Of a DNA stretch of 64,000 nucleotides, positions 10,187 to 21,639 are shown piece after piece. Made by a program: the position numbers and the translations under genes. Source of the stretch: Erythroxylum novogranatense (lineage: Eukaryota > Streptophyta > Magnoliopsida > Malpighiales > Erythroxylaceae). The notes under the pieces were generated by a model. That model worked only from the letters and a program-made list of their open reading frames with translations, ran no database searches and had not been told where the DNA came from. Location of the stretch: NCBI GenBank assembly GCA_029891385.1, contig CM057231.1:68650990-68714989 (forward strand), given 5' to 3'. Position 1 is the stretch's first letter. Each line of letters begins with the position of its first letter.

Positions 10187-10821
10187 AAAGAAAGTTGTAG
10201 ACAGATCAGAAGAGATCAATCAGCTTAAACTTAGGATTAAGAACTTATCAGCTGATTTAGCTACTTTCACAGAAAGTACAAAGAAAATGAATGAAATGCT
10301 TGGAAAATGTAGACATCCGAGTGATAAAATTTGGATTAGGGTTTACAGAAACAAGATTGATCACGTAAAAATCTATCTTTCAAAAAGGAAATTATAAGAT
10401 ATTTCATTTTAATCAACGTCCTAGTTACATGCATCAAAAATCACATCACATGCATACTACTAACCGTAAAGGACCCAAGAAAATTTGGGTACCAAAAAAT
10501 AAAATAGTTTCTCCTGCAGATATCCTTCCTTGGAAGATACTGGCAAACACCATTAGTATTTAGATAGTGGATGCTCGCGACACATGACGGAAGAAAGTCT
10601 ATGTTCCTAGACCTTCAAAGATAAGAAGGAGGATCAATAACTTTCAAGACAACCATGAGGGCAAAATTATTGGAATCGGAAAATAGGTAAAGATTCTTTG
10701 CATGCATAAATAATGTCTTGCTTGTTGATGGTCCTCAAGCATAACTTGATTAGCGTCGACCAATTGTGTGATTCTGGTTTCATAGTTACATTCAATCAAA
10801 ATCTTTGCAGTCGAAACAAAG
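10187..10821 (+). pseudogene. Element B protease region, degenerate
   Basis: The aspartic protease active-site motif is visible as YLDSGCSRHMT (about 10557-10590, catalytic Asp codon 10563-10565), preceded by an in-frame TAG. Sequences on both sides shift frame several times. Retropepsin would cleave the Gag-Pol polyprotein in the virus-like particle; this copy cannot. Confidence 0.7.
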
Positions 10822-11584
10822 ATGGGTCTATACTTTTCTCTCGCCAAGAGAAGAAACAATCTTTGCAAAATTAATTTAGAAGATTTTCAAAGTCAAAATA
10901 TTTCATGTTTTCTATCTTCTGAAGAAAAAAGACTAATCTGGCATAAAAAGCTAGGTCATGTCTCTTTGAAACATATTTTAAAATTGGCAAAACATGATTT
11001 ACTAAGAGGTTTGCCAAAAATAAGTTTTGACAAAGAATTTTTTTGTGAAAATTGTTTGAAAGGAAAACAAGTTAAAACCTCTTTTTCTTCTAAAAGTTTT
11101 GTAACCTCATCGAGACCTTTAGAATTGTTACATATGGATTTATTTGTTCCAACAAGGACAATAAGCCTTGGCAGAAAGAAATATGGACTTGTTATTGTTG
11201 ATGACTTTACTCGATTTTGTTGGATATTATTTTTATCATACAAAAATGAGTCTTTTAAGTGCTTAGAACCTTATCCGAAAAGTTCTGTAATGAAAAGGAA
11301 TGTCCATAGCCAAGATGTCGGGAGTGACCATGGTGGAGAGTTTGAAAATGAGAAGTTTAGAATATTCTGTGAAGAGAATGGAATTTCCCACAACTTCTAG
11401 GCCCCTAGAACTCCACAACAGAATGGAGTTGTTGAAAGGAAGAATAGGACGATTCAAGAGATGGCAAGAACCATGCTATGTGAGATGAATCTTCCAAGTA
11501 TTTCTCAGCGTGTCGTGAATACAAGATGCTATATTCGAATAGAATTACATTGCGACCCGTGTTGAAGAAAACTCCTTATAAGTT
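10822..11584 (+). pseudogene. Element B integrase remnant
   Basis: Contains the GAG-pre-integrase H2C2 zinc finger (WHKKLGH...CENCLKGK), the first catalytic Asp (LLHMDLF), the second in GSDHGGEF and the Glu in GVVERKNR. The frame has a TAG at about 11398-11400 between the second Asp and the Glu, and shifts again after about 11500. In the family, integrase inserts the cDNA into the genome. Confidence 0.85.
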
Positions 11585-12946
11585 ATGGAATGGAAGAAGA
11601 CCAAGCATATCTTACTTTCATCCATTCGGTGCAAATGTTCCATTTTAATACAAAAGAGTCATTGGATAAATTCGATTCAAGACCTATCCAGAATCTTTCT
11701 AGGCTACTCATCATCGTCTAAGGCATTTCGAGTTTATAACCTTACTTCAAAGACTGTTGAAGAGACAATCCATGTCAAGTTTGATGATAGTTCTCAACCC
11801 CATAAGGAAGATGACATGAAAAATGAAGGTCCTTCAAAGAACTTAGATGATACTACAGAAACTCCTTCATCAGACACTCATGAGAACAAAATTGAAGATA
11901 TTCCAGAAACTATTGTACTAAGACGAGATTGGAAGTATAAAAGCTCTCATCTAGAAGAGTTAATTATCGGTGAGACCTCAGAAGGAGTTAGAACAAGGTC
12001 CAGATTCAGAAGAGAAGCTAATGTAGCTTTTATCTCTGAAGTAGAGCCTAAAAAGGTTGAGGAAGCTCTTCAAGACGAAGCTTGGGTGTTAGCCATGCAA
12101 GAGGAGCTGAATCAATTTACTAGGAATAACGTCTGGTCCTTAGTTCCAAAACCTCCTAAGAAATCCATTATAGGAACCAGATGGGTTTTTAAGAATAAGT
12201 TAGACGAATCAGGCAGAGTAAGTCGTAATAAGGCTAGATTAGTAACACAAGGCTATAATCAGCAAGAAGGAATAGACTACAATGAAACATATGCTCCAGT
12301 AGCAAGACTTGAAGCTATAAGGATTTTGTTGGCATATGCAATCTGCCATGACATAAAGCTGTTTCAGATGGATGTTAAGAGTGCATTTCTGAATGGCTTT
12401 ATAGATGAAGAGGTGCATGTGAAACAACCACCTAGCTTCAAAGATGTTAAAAATTCAGACTATGTCTATAGACTTCACAAAGCCTTATACGGCCTGAAGC
12501 AAGCTCCTAGAGCTTGGTATGATCGTCTGAGTACCTTTTTAATAGAAAATGGTTTCAGTAGAGGTCAAGTTGATAAGACGCTCTTTAAGAAGACGTTTTA
12601 GAATGATTTTATCTTAGTACAGATCTACGTTGATGATATCATTTTTGGTGCTACTTCAAAAGAGTTGTGTTTAAAGTTTGAGAGGCTAATGAAGAAAGAT
12701 TTTGAAATGAGTATGATGGGTGAGTTAAAGTTCTTTCTTGGGTTGCAAGTTAAGCAAACTGAAGAGAAGATCTTCATTCATCAACAAAAGTATGTGAAAG
12801 AGTTGTTGAATAAGTTTGATATGAATAATGTGAAGCCTATGGCAACTCAATGCATCCTTCAAACCTTTTGTCGAAAGACGAACTTGGTAAGAAGGTGGAT
12901 CAAACCCTATATAGAGGATGATCGGTTCTTTCTTGTATCTTCATGA
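11585..12946 (+). pseudogene. Element B reverse transcriptase remnant
   Basis: Long open stretch 11585-12601 with the RVT_2 signature: WVFKNKLDESGRV, ARLVTQGYNQQEGIDY, FQMDVKSAFLNG (first catalytic Asp) and ALYGLKQAPRAWYDRL. A TAG at 12599-12601 interrupts before the YVDD box (about 12628-12640), which lies downstream in the same frame. The thumb follows (GELKFFLGLQVKQ). This is the best-preserved pol segment in element B and the best choice for placing it in a Copia phylogeny. Confidence 0.9.
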
Positions 12947-13578
12947 CAAGTAGACCTGATATTTTGTTCAGTGTATGCTTGTGTGCAAGATTTCAAGCCG
13001 ATCTAGAGAGTCTCATTTTATTCTTTGTTAAAGAAATTTGAGATATCTCGCAGTACTACCGATCTTTGCTTAATGTTTGAGAAAGGTAAAGATTTCAAAG
13101 TTAATTGGATATTGCGATGCGGACTATGCCGAGATAGAATCGAAAGGAAGAGCACAAGTGGAGGATGTCACTTTCTTGAGGAAATCTAGTCTCTGGTCAA
13201 GCAAAGAGACAAAGCTCAATTGCACTATCAACCATTGAAGCGTAATATATATCCGCCGTAAGTTGTTTGCGCTCACGTACGCCGTGGATCAAGTATCGAC
13301 TTGAAGACTATTCACCGAAGAGGAGATTCCAATCTTTTGCAACAACGAAGGTAATTAATCTATCAAAGAATCCAATTCAGATTCCAGTGAAGCATATAGA
13401 AGTCGACATCACTTTACGAGAGACTATGTTCGAGAGAAAAGTAGTGCTTCTACGATTCGTTGAAACAGAAGCTTCATGCATGGATATCTTCACTAAACCA
13501 CTGAGTGAAGAATGGTTCCAGAAGATAAGACGCAACCTTAACATGGTCATGTTAAGTGAACGGTCAGGACTAAAGTAA
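12947..13578 (+). pseudogene. Element B RNase H remnant
   Basis: Strongly frameshifted. The C-terminal part is readable in 13267-13578, including KHIEVDI and MDIFTKPLSEEWF, the usual end of Copia RNase H. The intervening 12950-13260 retains only scattered short matches. Confidence 0.75.
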
Positions 13579-16302
13579 CGTCAAAACTAACGACGTTAGT
13601 TACAGTGAGTTACAGCTGGTAACTTCTCTCACAAGAAAGATTTTTGGAGGGAAAAATCTGATTATATCGAGGTTCTTAATGATTCTAGAACTCACCAGAT
13701 CAGTAATCCTACAAATAGATGAAGGTGAAATCATTGCGATCTTTTCATCATCTCCCGACGGTTCATTTCGGCTTTACGAATTCTCTCAAACATCTCACTC
13801 AAAAAGTTCTCCGAAGATAGTTTTGCTCTACCTGATGGAAGCGGCTATGATTTTGGAAGACTTGTGAACTTTGAGTCACCGAGAAGAGACGGAATGGATG
13901 TAGAACCAAAATCATAAGAGCTGGTTGGAGGAACTTCTTCCGGATGCAAGAACCGTGGACACGAATGAGATATATGAGTTTTGGAAGAGCATGAGTCTAA
14001 TAGACAACACTATCGTATCTTCAGAGATAGGATATACATTGTTGTGACAAAGGAGCTTATAAAGAAGGTGATCGAGTGTCCATCGGTTGGTGAGAAACCG
14101 CTCTACCAAGGCCGGATGGATGTCCCAAGTCGGTATGAAGGAAGAAGATATCAAGAGGCAACTATATGGCACGAATGATTCAAGGAGAGGAAGACATCAA
14201 TTTGATTCCAAAGGCTAGGGTGCTTCACGCAATTTTATTTAATTGCATTCTACCCAGAGTCGGTTCAAGACATTTGGTGACCACTCTGGATGAACAATGT
14301 CTATTCTACCTACTGAATCGAAACCCCATAGATTTACCCTTCTTGATCCTTCATTATATGATTAAGGGGATAAAGGAAACAACGAGTTATCCTTATGGCA
14401 TGCTTCTAACGAGGATTTTTAAGGAATCTGGTATTCCTCTGCACCAAGGAAATAGAAGAACTGTTCCTGTGAAGAGCAAGATAGATGCATACACGATACG
14501 GTGAATGGGTCTGAGCACAGTAGACAAAGACCAAACCAACTCTTCAAGGAAGTCAAGAACTGAGGGGGAGCGTGTATTGAAGAAAACTCCCATTTCAAGT
14601 TCTCAATCTCTAGTGAGTATCAAATCGCCTGCTGATGAACTAAGGAGAGTGCTAGGAAGACCTCTCATGAAACAGGCGAGTCCTCATTTCGAAGAAAGCC
14701 AATCCCAGAGGACAGAACAAAGTGCGCCAAAAAGACGAGGAGAAAGTCTTTTGAGCGAAGTGGTGAAGAAAGCAAAGAGATCACCAAGAATTAGGAATCG
14801 AGGCAACAGGAAGAAAAGATTGCCGAGAATGCAGTCGAGAAGAAACTTCTAAATCTTGTGCACCCAGAGCCACAAGATCCTTAGTCTCTATTCTCGGAAG
14901 AAGATCGGCCGAAAATCCAAAGAGACCGAGAGGAAGAGAAAATCAAAATCGAAAGAGGAAAATCTCAACGAAGAAATCGGTAGACCGATCAAGTAGAGGC
15001 AAAGACTAAGAAGGTTAGTCGAAGAAGACCACTTCAAGCTGCTGAGAAGTTAGTCAGCGAAGAAACTATTGATGCTATTCGAAAAGGAACGCGAAGCGCA
15101 AAGATCGATTAGAAACACCTATTGCTCAACAGAGGAGCCGGTAGATGAAAGCCGGTTCGATGACTCCTCACTGAAGCACATCAAGAAGCAAAGATCTCGA
15201 TTCGAGATGATGATAAACCGTATGCGATGGTATACAACTACCATAAGTTCTTGAGAAGCGAAGTTGAAGATCAAAATGGTAGAAGTAGTTACGAGACGGA
15301 GGATCGCTATTGCAATCGATGTTCAACAGTGAAGAAGATAGTAGTCGTGGTACAACCTATGGTGATTAATAGTAACACATGGCGATTACTCAAAGAAGAC
15401 GAAAAGATCTTCTATGATACTTTGGGATTTGCTGCTACTATGCCATATCCTTCAAACGGCCTCGCCATCTATGTATTATTTTTCCAATCACAAAGAACAC
15501 AGAGATAATGGTTGCACCGGATATACAGCCAAGATATCCAAAAGATTTTACCGGGGAAATCAAAATTATATCCTCAAGATGATGATGCGGTGATGATCAT
15601 CCGCAGATCAAATTGCGAAAGAAGTGAGAAGAATTGATGAAGCATGCACTCTCGCATGGATCGGATAAAGCAAGTTGCAGCTATACTAATAAGGTGGAAG
15701 ATCTGTCCAAAGGGGGAAGACTAAGAACATGAACATTTATTGAGTCCCCGTTCGACATCTCTACGATTAGCCCTTTGTCTAGTACTCATCTATACAATCA
15801 CAAGCATTACCCTATGAGGAAGGCGATTCTTGATCTTTGCTGTGCCTTTGACTTAAATATTCACTGTTGAAACGTTCATTCGTCCACCTACCTTTGAGAT
15901 CAATGAAGACTACACTCCATCCTCGATGCTTACACTACTTCAATTCTTTTACTCCTCGATCAGCAGAAGTTGCTCGAAGCCTCCTCGTTAGTTGATCCAC
16001 GGATGAGGTCGATGATTACGTGGTGAACTCAGCGACATAAAGGAGACGGTGAATGATCTCAAAAAGATGATAGCAGAATCAACTGAAGAGCGTAATCATT
16101 AATCATTTTTATTATAACAAATAGGGGAGAGAAAAGGAAGAGGAGAGCAGGAAAAGAAGAAAATGAATAGAAGAGGAGAGGATTTTCAGACAAAGAAGGT
16201 GTGACCACATCAGACGAAGAAAGGAAGAAGATAAGTTTGTTTTACTTTTGCAACATCTATAATTTTTTTGTTTTCTTTTCTTGTATATAATTTGTTATAC
16301 TC
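13579..16302 (+). pseudogene. Element B 3' region with putative plant transposon protein ORF
   Basis: About 2.7 kb between RNase H and the polypurine tract. The readable core is 14166-14852 in one frame with a TGA at 14502-14504. It contains ARVLHAILFNCILPR and DLPFLILHYMIKGIKE, matching the PF20167-like domain in element A's 3' ORF, followed by a Ser/Lys/Arg-rich segment. Upstream (13680-14170) and downstream (15069-15508, and a short coiled-coil-like piece near 16040-16100) are frameshifted pieces of what is probably the same ORF. No signal peptide or transmembrane segment was seen, so I do not call it an envelope protein. Confidence 0.5.
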
Positions 16303-16315
16303 AAAAAGGGGGAGA
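16303..16315 (+). other. Polypurine tract, element B
   Basis: AAAAAGGGGGAGA directly before the 3' LTR at 16317. Confidence 0.88.
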
Positions 16316-16316
16316 T

Positions 16317-17238
16317 TGTTAAGTCAACATGACTTTACATAAATATGATTTTGATGTATAACAAAAAGAGTTCAAATACAAAGAAAAACAAAATAGACGA
16401 AGTCGGATACAGACGCAAAGCAGACGCAGACGCAAATGCAAAGCAGACGCAGACGCAGACGCAAATACAAAAGCAGACGCAGACGCAAATACAAAAGCAG
16501 ACGCAGACGCAAATACAAAAGCGGTCTGAGCAAAAAGAAGAAGACGAAAGAGTCGATTCGAGTTAGTTCTGAACTCAACCGATTAACTGCTTTTTAAAGA
16601 TTCAAGATTCAAGATTCAAGAATCAAGCGGGTTGGAGACGAAGGCTATAAATACAAGTCAAGTCGAAGATTGCAAAGTTCTTGAAACTTCTGAAAGTTAC
16701 ACAAAACAGTTTCACAAAGAGCTTACAGATACTTACGAAATAGCGAAAAAAATTGCTTCGTGAGAAAAGTGATTTAGGCTGAGTGCTATTATTCTAGTAA
16801 CAAGTGTTCAAATATTTTTGAGAAGAAAAGTTATGCAGAGATAGCTGCGGAGGCTAAGTGTGAAAGAATCTTGGTTGTAGAGACTGAAGAGGCTCGTGGA
16901 AAGAATACTTATAGCGTTTGAAGAGATAGTGAAATCTCGGAAGAAACTCGAGGATCGGGCGTAGCCCACTGTTTGGGGTGAACAGGATAAATCTTCGTGT
17001 CTACCACTCTTACTCTCTATCTCTATTTCAGTTTCAAATTTTATCATTACGTACTTTTTATATACACAGTATTGAAGAGTTTGATTAATCAGAATCTATA
17101 AAAATTCTGTAAAGAATTTTATTTCTAACAAATAGTTCTGAAAAGATTTATAAAAAGGGGAATACACAATTCAACCCCCCCTTCTAGTGCATTCTAATAT
17201 CGTTTTCTAAGTGCTGTATTAACATGTGATTCACTTCA
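16317..17238 (+). repeat. 3' (shared middle) LTR of element B
   Basis: TGTTAAGTCAACATG...GATTCACTTCA, homologous to 7915-8853. It is followed not by a TSD but by a primer site and a second gag, so it also acts as the 5' LTR of the truncated copy to its right. Confidence 0.9.
16409..16520. repeat. 24-bp minisatellite in element B LTR
   Basis: Unit AAGCAGACGCAGACGCAAAT plus ACAA, 24 bp. Exact copies lie at 16471-16494 and 16495-16518, a 30-bp variant at 16441, and degenerate units begin near 16409. An open frame through it encodes a Gln/Thr/Lys repeat that is not a gene. The matching part of the 5' LTR (about 8000-8150) is shorter and scrambled. Confidence 0.85.
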
Positions 17239-18066
17239 ATTAGTATCAGAGCAAGGTATCCAAGAATCACTTTGGCGAAGTGTAGATTAAAGATAATGGC
17301 GGAGTCACATGTATACATCGCTGAAGGAGCCTCAGTCACTAGACCTCCAGCATTCAACGGAGAAGACTATCACTACTGGAAAGATAGGATGTGGCTATTC
17401 ATCGAATCTACACATGTCGACCTTTGGGACGTAATAGAGAACGGACCTTATACACCTGTAGATGAAGAAGGCAATTCTATTCCACGGAACAGATGGACGG
17501 CTGATCAGAAAGCAAGAATACAGTTAAATTCAAAGGCAAAATTTTCTTGGCGTGCTCCTAGCGAAGCGAAATGCGACAAAGTCCGCAGTTGCGACGCAAA
17601 AGAAATGTGGGACACCTTGCTCATTGCTCACGAAGGCATAAGCCAAGTTAAAGAATCCAAGATAAGTATTCTTGTGCATCAATATGAACTTTTAGGATGG
17701 AAGATGAAGAATCTATTGATCAAATGTTTGGAAGATTTCAAACAATTGTCAATGGATTAAAGCTCTTGGAAGGACATACAACAATCAAGATCATGTTCGA
17801 AAGATTCTAAGAAGTCTTTCTAAGAGATGGAGACCTAAAATTCTTTGCGGTGCGAAGCTAAAGACTTGAGTGTGTTAAAGCTGGATGAGTTGCTAGGATC
17901 CTTGAAGATTCATCAAGTTGAACTCAACGCTGAAGACAAGCCCAAGCGGGACAAGTCAATAGCACTGAAGGCCGGACAGAAGAATCATAAGACTCAAAGA
18001 AGGAGGAAGTTATCAAAGGTGTTGAAAATTGAAGAATCAAAGGATGACAACTCCAGCCAATCAGAA
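17239..18066 (+). pseudogene. gag: Truncated second internal region: primer site and partial gag
   Basis: Primer site at 17241-17252 (TAGTATCAGAGC, one further mismatch), gag ATG at 17296. It is highly similar to 8911-9690, but the 8 bases missing near 9015 are present, so the N-terminal frame is open to 17760. A shift follows, then 17845-18066 continues the Gag linker. Similarity stops abruptly at about 18066 before the acidic linker and zinc knuckle. The arrangement suggests recombination between two insertions or an unequal exchange through the LTR. Confidence 0.88.
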
Positions 18067-19508
18067 TGTGGATAAGATATGAATCAAATGAAATAGCGAG
18101 TAATTGAGTTATAAAATGAGAATGTGGATAAGATATGAAATTTGATAATATACCCAGGATTGTTGAGAACATCTATTGTACATAGTCCATATATACATTT
18201 TTTCATAAATAAATGCTTATAATTGTGCAAAGTTATTAATGTGTGTGTGCAATGTGTGTATTGCATAATTTTGATGTGCAGGGTAAACGTCTACATTCAG
18301 ACATTTCTAGATCATGAAAGCTAAATCTATTTTGGAACGTACTGTGAGTAGACCTAGATGGTCTTATTTTATTATTTGTTTTGTTTTGAATTTTTGTATT
18401 AATTGACTACTGAACGACTATATAAATGTGATTGATTGTGTTGGTCTCTGGACAGGAGGTCCAATGAATGTGATGTATGAATGAAATACTAAAGTCCTCA
18501 TTGAATGTGAATTGAAAAAATAAGTGTTTTCTCGACTTAAGTGTTGAATGTCGGACTAAGGTCTGATGACAATGTGAATGAGATGTGGTAGTGAATATGA
18601 TTGTGTGTTATTGAGCACTTTCAATCGACTGAATATTGCCATACATTTCATTAGATGAATGCATGAAACATAATGACAGTTGTGACCAGAGTAGCCACCG
18701 ATTAGAGCTTAAAGCTCAACGAGTGAAAAAGAGCCTCAAGCTCAAAAGTGATTAAGAGCCTAAGGCTCACTATATAAAATGAGCCCTGTATCCCCCAAGC
18801 GGATAAGGGACAGTTAGTAATGAGCCTAGTATCCAATAGATATGGGATAGTTTAGGCACTTTCGACCACAAAAAAGTAACAAATGGAAAGTAAGTCTCAC
18901 GGCACCGATATGCATAATATGAATAATTAAATTGTATTGAATGTTAAATGTTAATTATGTGTTATGTAATCTGGGTAATTCATCGATGATGATCACTCAT
19001 TGAGTTCTTAAAACTCACCCAAAATTTGCAAATATTTTTCAGGATCAGAAGAATACCTCGTTAGGAAAACGGGAGTATACCTCCGCATCTGAGTCGTGGG
19101 ATAGAGGTCGAGATCAGTTCGCATCTGCATTGTATTCCTTTATTTTCGTGCTAAATTGTATATTCTGCAATTTTTTGTATCATATGTATTTAAATAGTTC
19201 AGTATGTAATAACTTTTGAAATTGGAAATGTTTTATATTTGAATTTAGGCCCAAGTGACTGGTGAAATTTTGATGAGTTGTGTATTGGTTGTAACTTTGT
19301 GTTTGAAAATTCTTATGCGTAAAATGAATCCGAATTTGATTACTGATTTTTGCATACGCATACGCGTATATTGTTTTCCAAAAGAATAAAAAAAAATTAT
19401 ACTGAGTTTTTGAGTGGTTGACTATTTTAGCATGCCACCATTGCGGGATTCACACTCGGACATCACTCAAGATGTCAGGTACGTGTCTCGAGAGGGTAGG
19501 GTGCTACA
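18067..19508 (+). repeat. Partial gypsy-type LTR (3' part)
   Basis: Ends GGGTAGGGTGCTACA at 19508. It carries landmarks of the LTR family seen reversed at 24350, 31905 and 59058: GGACAGGAGGTCC, a series of GAGC...GCTC hairpins (18705-18790), the CATCGATGATG and GAGTTCTTAAAACTCACCC pair (about 18981-19020), and CAGG-ATC-AGAAGAATACC. The left end is missing at the junction with the truncated gag, and GAATGTGGATAAGATATGA appears twice (18065 and 18119). Confidence 0.75.
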
Positions 19509-20846
19509 AAATAAACACCTATGTTCATTACCAATCACTATTATAATAGGGCATGACCAATCCATGTCATAAATGGAAACCTAAACAGTGCATAAAAGGT
19601 AGTAATACATCAAAAACGCTACTCAACTCAGAACACACTGATGTTAGTATTTGTTCAAACACATAATTCATTGATTACTTTGTTTAATTAATATCTATAT
19701 GTGACTGAACTAGTTAAGCAGTTACATCTCAAAACAACCTTGCGAAGAGTTGATTATTCTCAATCATCTAAAGGGAAAAGGGTCCATACTGTATCCCTTC
19801 CAAAATGGGTTGTTGCAATTCGATAACCTTAAGATTTAAGAGCTTTGAAGCAATCTCGAGTAGAGTCCCAAAGTTCAATGTCTAACCACTTTTCTGCACC
19901 TATACTCACATGGCAGTTTTCCCTGTATCTACAATAAGAACATGGGTGTGATGTAAGATACAAACACATCATATCTTCTCACTTCTCACCAAGCTCATTA
20001 CAAAGCAGTAGCAAGACAACTTTTGTGGAGGTTGACACAATCAAATTTAGAGCACCCCCTCAGTTTCACAAAACATTACGGCAAACTCTAATTTCAGTGG
20101 ATAACAAAGAACAAAACATTTCACTTGTAATTTAGAACTTTATCACTACAATCAGCTAAGGATTATGGGAACCAAGGCCAAAAATCTAGCATAATCACAA
20201 AAACCAAGCAGTTGAGCTTAAGAATTGAATTATTCATTTCACCTCAAACTATAAAAGTAGTGGCAAGACTAACTTTTATAGAGGCTGACATAACTAATGC
20301 CTTAATTCCAAGAAGCTTAGAGCACCTTCAGTTATTAGAAAACTGATGAACTTTCTCCACCTTCCTCCCTTATCTCAAAGTAACCCCTCTGAGGCTGTCA
20401 AAAGAGAAGAAAACGATTCAGTTTGGAGTGAAACCATCTTAAAAGCATATAACTTAAAAAGAATACGGTGTCACAACTGTAGTTCATGTTGATTGAAGAA
20501 AAAACCTATGTATGATTAAAACAGATCCTTAACCTCCTAGTCAAATTTTAAGGAAGAAGTATAACCATTGCTAATTAAAAGACCTTAAGAAGTGTAGCCA
20601 TATGCAAGTTTTCAAGCCATATCTTATAAAGAAAAGAGTCCTTTTCTTTTTACCTAGGCTAGTGAATGAACATATATTTAGCAATCAATAAGAGCTTAAA
20701 ACAAGTATAACTTGAGAAGGTCTTAGACCCCAACTTGTATTAAGCAGTAAATTCCTAAAGCTACTAAGCGCTTCAAATAAGAACCCAAAACTAACCCGTT
20801 TATAGCCCCCACTGGCATTAAAGAATCGGTAAACAAAATCGGGTTG
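19509..20846. other. AT-rich intergenic DNA
   Basis: No ORF, RNA gene or element motif that I can recognise. If the minus-strand candidate at 20847-21186 is real, its 3' flank lies here. Confidence 0.4.
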
Positions 20847-21186
20847 TTAGAAACCTAAGTGTTTCTCAGCCAACCAAATGTAGTTAGTGACAGGTTGGTC
20901 CCAGTGATCAGCTCTCTCTCTTACTTCCTCATCGCTAGCTATGCCAAAATTCAACACCCAAATCCTAAAAAAAGTAAGAATATTTTATTAGACTGAGAGA
21001 GACAAAAGGGTTTGTGTTAATGTGAGTACTGTTACAAACCAAGGAATTGAGACAATCGGAGATGGAGAGGTCAAGTGGAATCAAACCAGTGTCTTTTACG
21101 AATAAGGATTCAACACTTTTGGTTTCAAGTTTTATATAGGTGTTCCTCGCTATCGACACCGTCGTAGGTGGTGGTTTTGTGTCCAT
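20847..21186 (-). pseudogene. Possible small two-exon gene or gene relic, unidentified
   Basis: Minus strand. Exon 1 would be 21186-21040 (ATG, 49 codons, MDTKPPPTTVSIARNTYIKL...), with donor GTTTGT, a 75-nt T-rich intron ending TTTTTTTAG, and exon 2 from 20964 to a TAA at 20849-20847. Exon 2 in one frame reads like genuine protein (SDEEVRERADHWDQPV then TNYIWLAEKHLGF-stop), but the exon 1 phase leads into a different frame that stops after nine codons. So this is either a relic with a one-base lesion, a wrong splice choice, or a sequence error. I do not recognise the protein. The upstream 21187-21310 looks like a pyrimidine-rich leader on this strand. Confidence 0.35.
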
Positions 21187-21639
21187 ATAAGTTACACATA
21201 TCTGAAACTGTCAATTTCTCTTGCAAGCTACACAGATCTAAAACCGTGAGAGCTATGAGAAATGGTAAAGAGAAAGCGAAGAAGAATCTAGAAAAAATGA
21301 GACAAAGACAGTAATAAGGCTGGGCAAAAATTAAAGGGCAAAACCGGGATTATAGGAAAAGCTAATTAGCTAATTGCCTAAACGCTAGTAACAACGAGCT
21401 TCTATAAAATTAGCTGGTTGGGTTTAATCAACCAACCCAACTAGCCAATAACTAAACAAATTAATAAGCTTCTTGATAAAGTCAGTTAGTTAATTTTAGT
21501 CAATCAGCTAATAATAATAATAATACGGCTATGTAGGAAAAGCTTAGGTAAATCCTTAAAATGTAAATACTACATATTCAGAAGTTTAGGCTTAATATAA
21601 GAGGAAAGTGTTAAAAGACCTATGAGAACGACAAAGATC
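21187..21639. other. Spacer with an imperfect inverted repeat
   Basis: Contains GGTTGGGTTTAATCAACCAA (about 21417-21436), a GGTTG...CAACC hairpin candidate, and short AGCTAATTAGC repeats. No coding sequence. Confidence 0.35.

Larger units (their letters stand above)
7915..17238 (+). mobile_element. Element B: SIRE/Maximus-like Copia retrotransposon, degenerate
   Basis: LTRs 7915-8853 and 16317-17238, primer site 8856-8867, polypurine tract 16303-16315. The internal order is gag, protease, integrase, RT, RNase H (Copia order), followed by about 2.7 kb with a 3' ORF. All coding parts carry stops or frameshifts. Five bases before the left LTR are TGGTT. There is no matching TSD on the right because the right LTR continues into another internal region (primer site and gag). 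The SIRE assignment rests on the acidic zinc-knuckle Gag, the long 3' region and a polypurine tract shared with element A; it was not tested by phylogeny. Confidence 0.85.

Noticed and set aside
13579..16302. Envelope gene of a SIRE-type element
   Set aside because: No signal peptide or transmembrane segment in any readable frame; similarity is to the plant transposon protein domain instead.
16345..16566. Gln/Thr-rich 73-codon frame
   Set aside because: It is a translation of the 24-bp LTR minisatellite; the reverse strand is open as well, as expected from the repeat.
18067..19508. Same LTR as 1-695/6788-7914 continued after element B
   Set aside because: Landmark order (GGACAGGAGGTCC before the ACTCACCC hairpin) matches the element E family and not the solo LTR at 50745, which the left sequence resembles.
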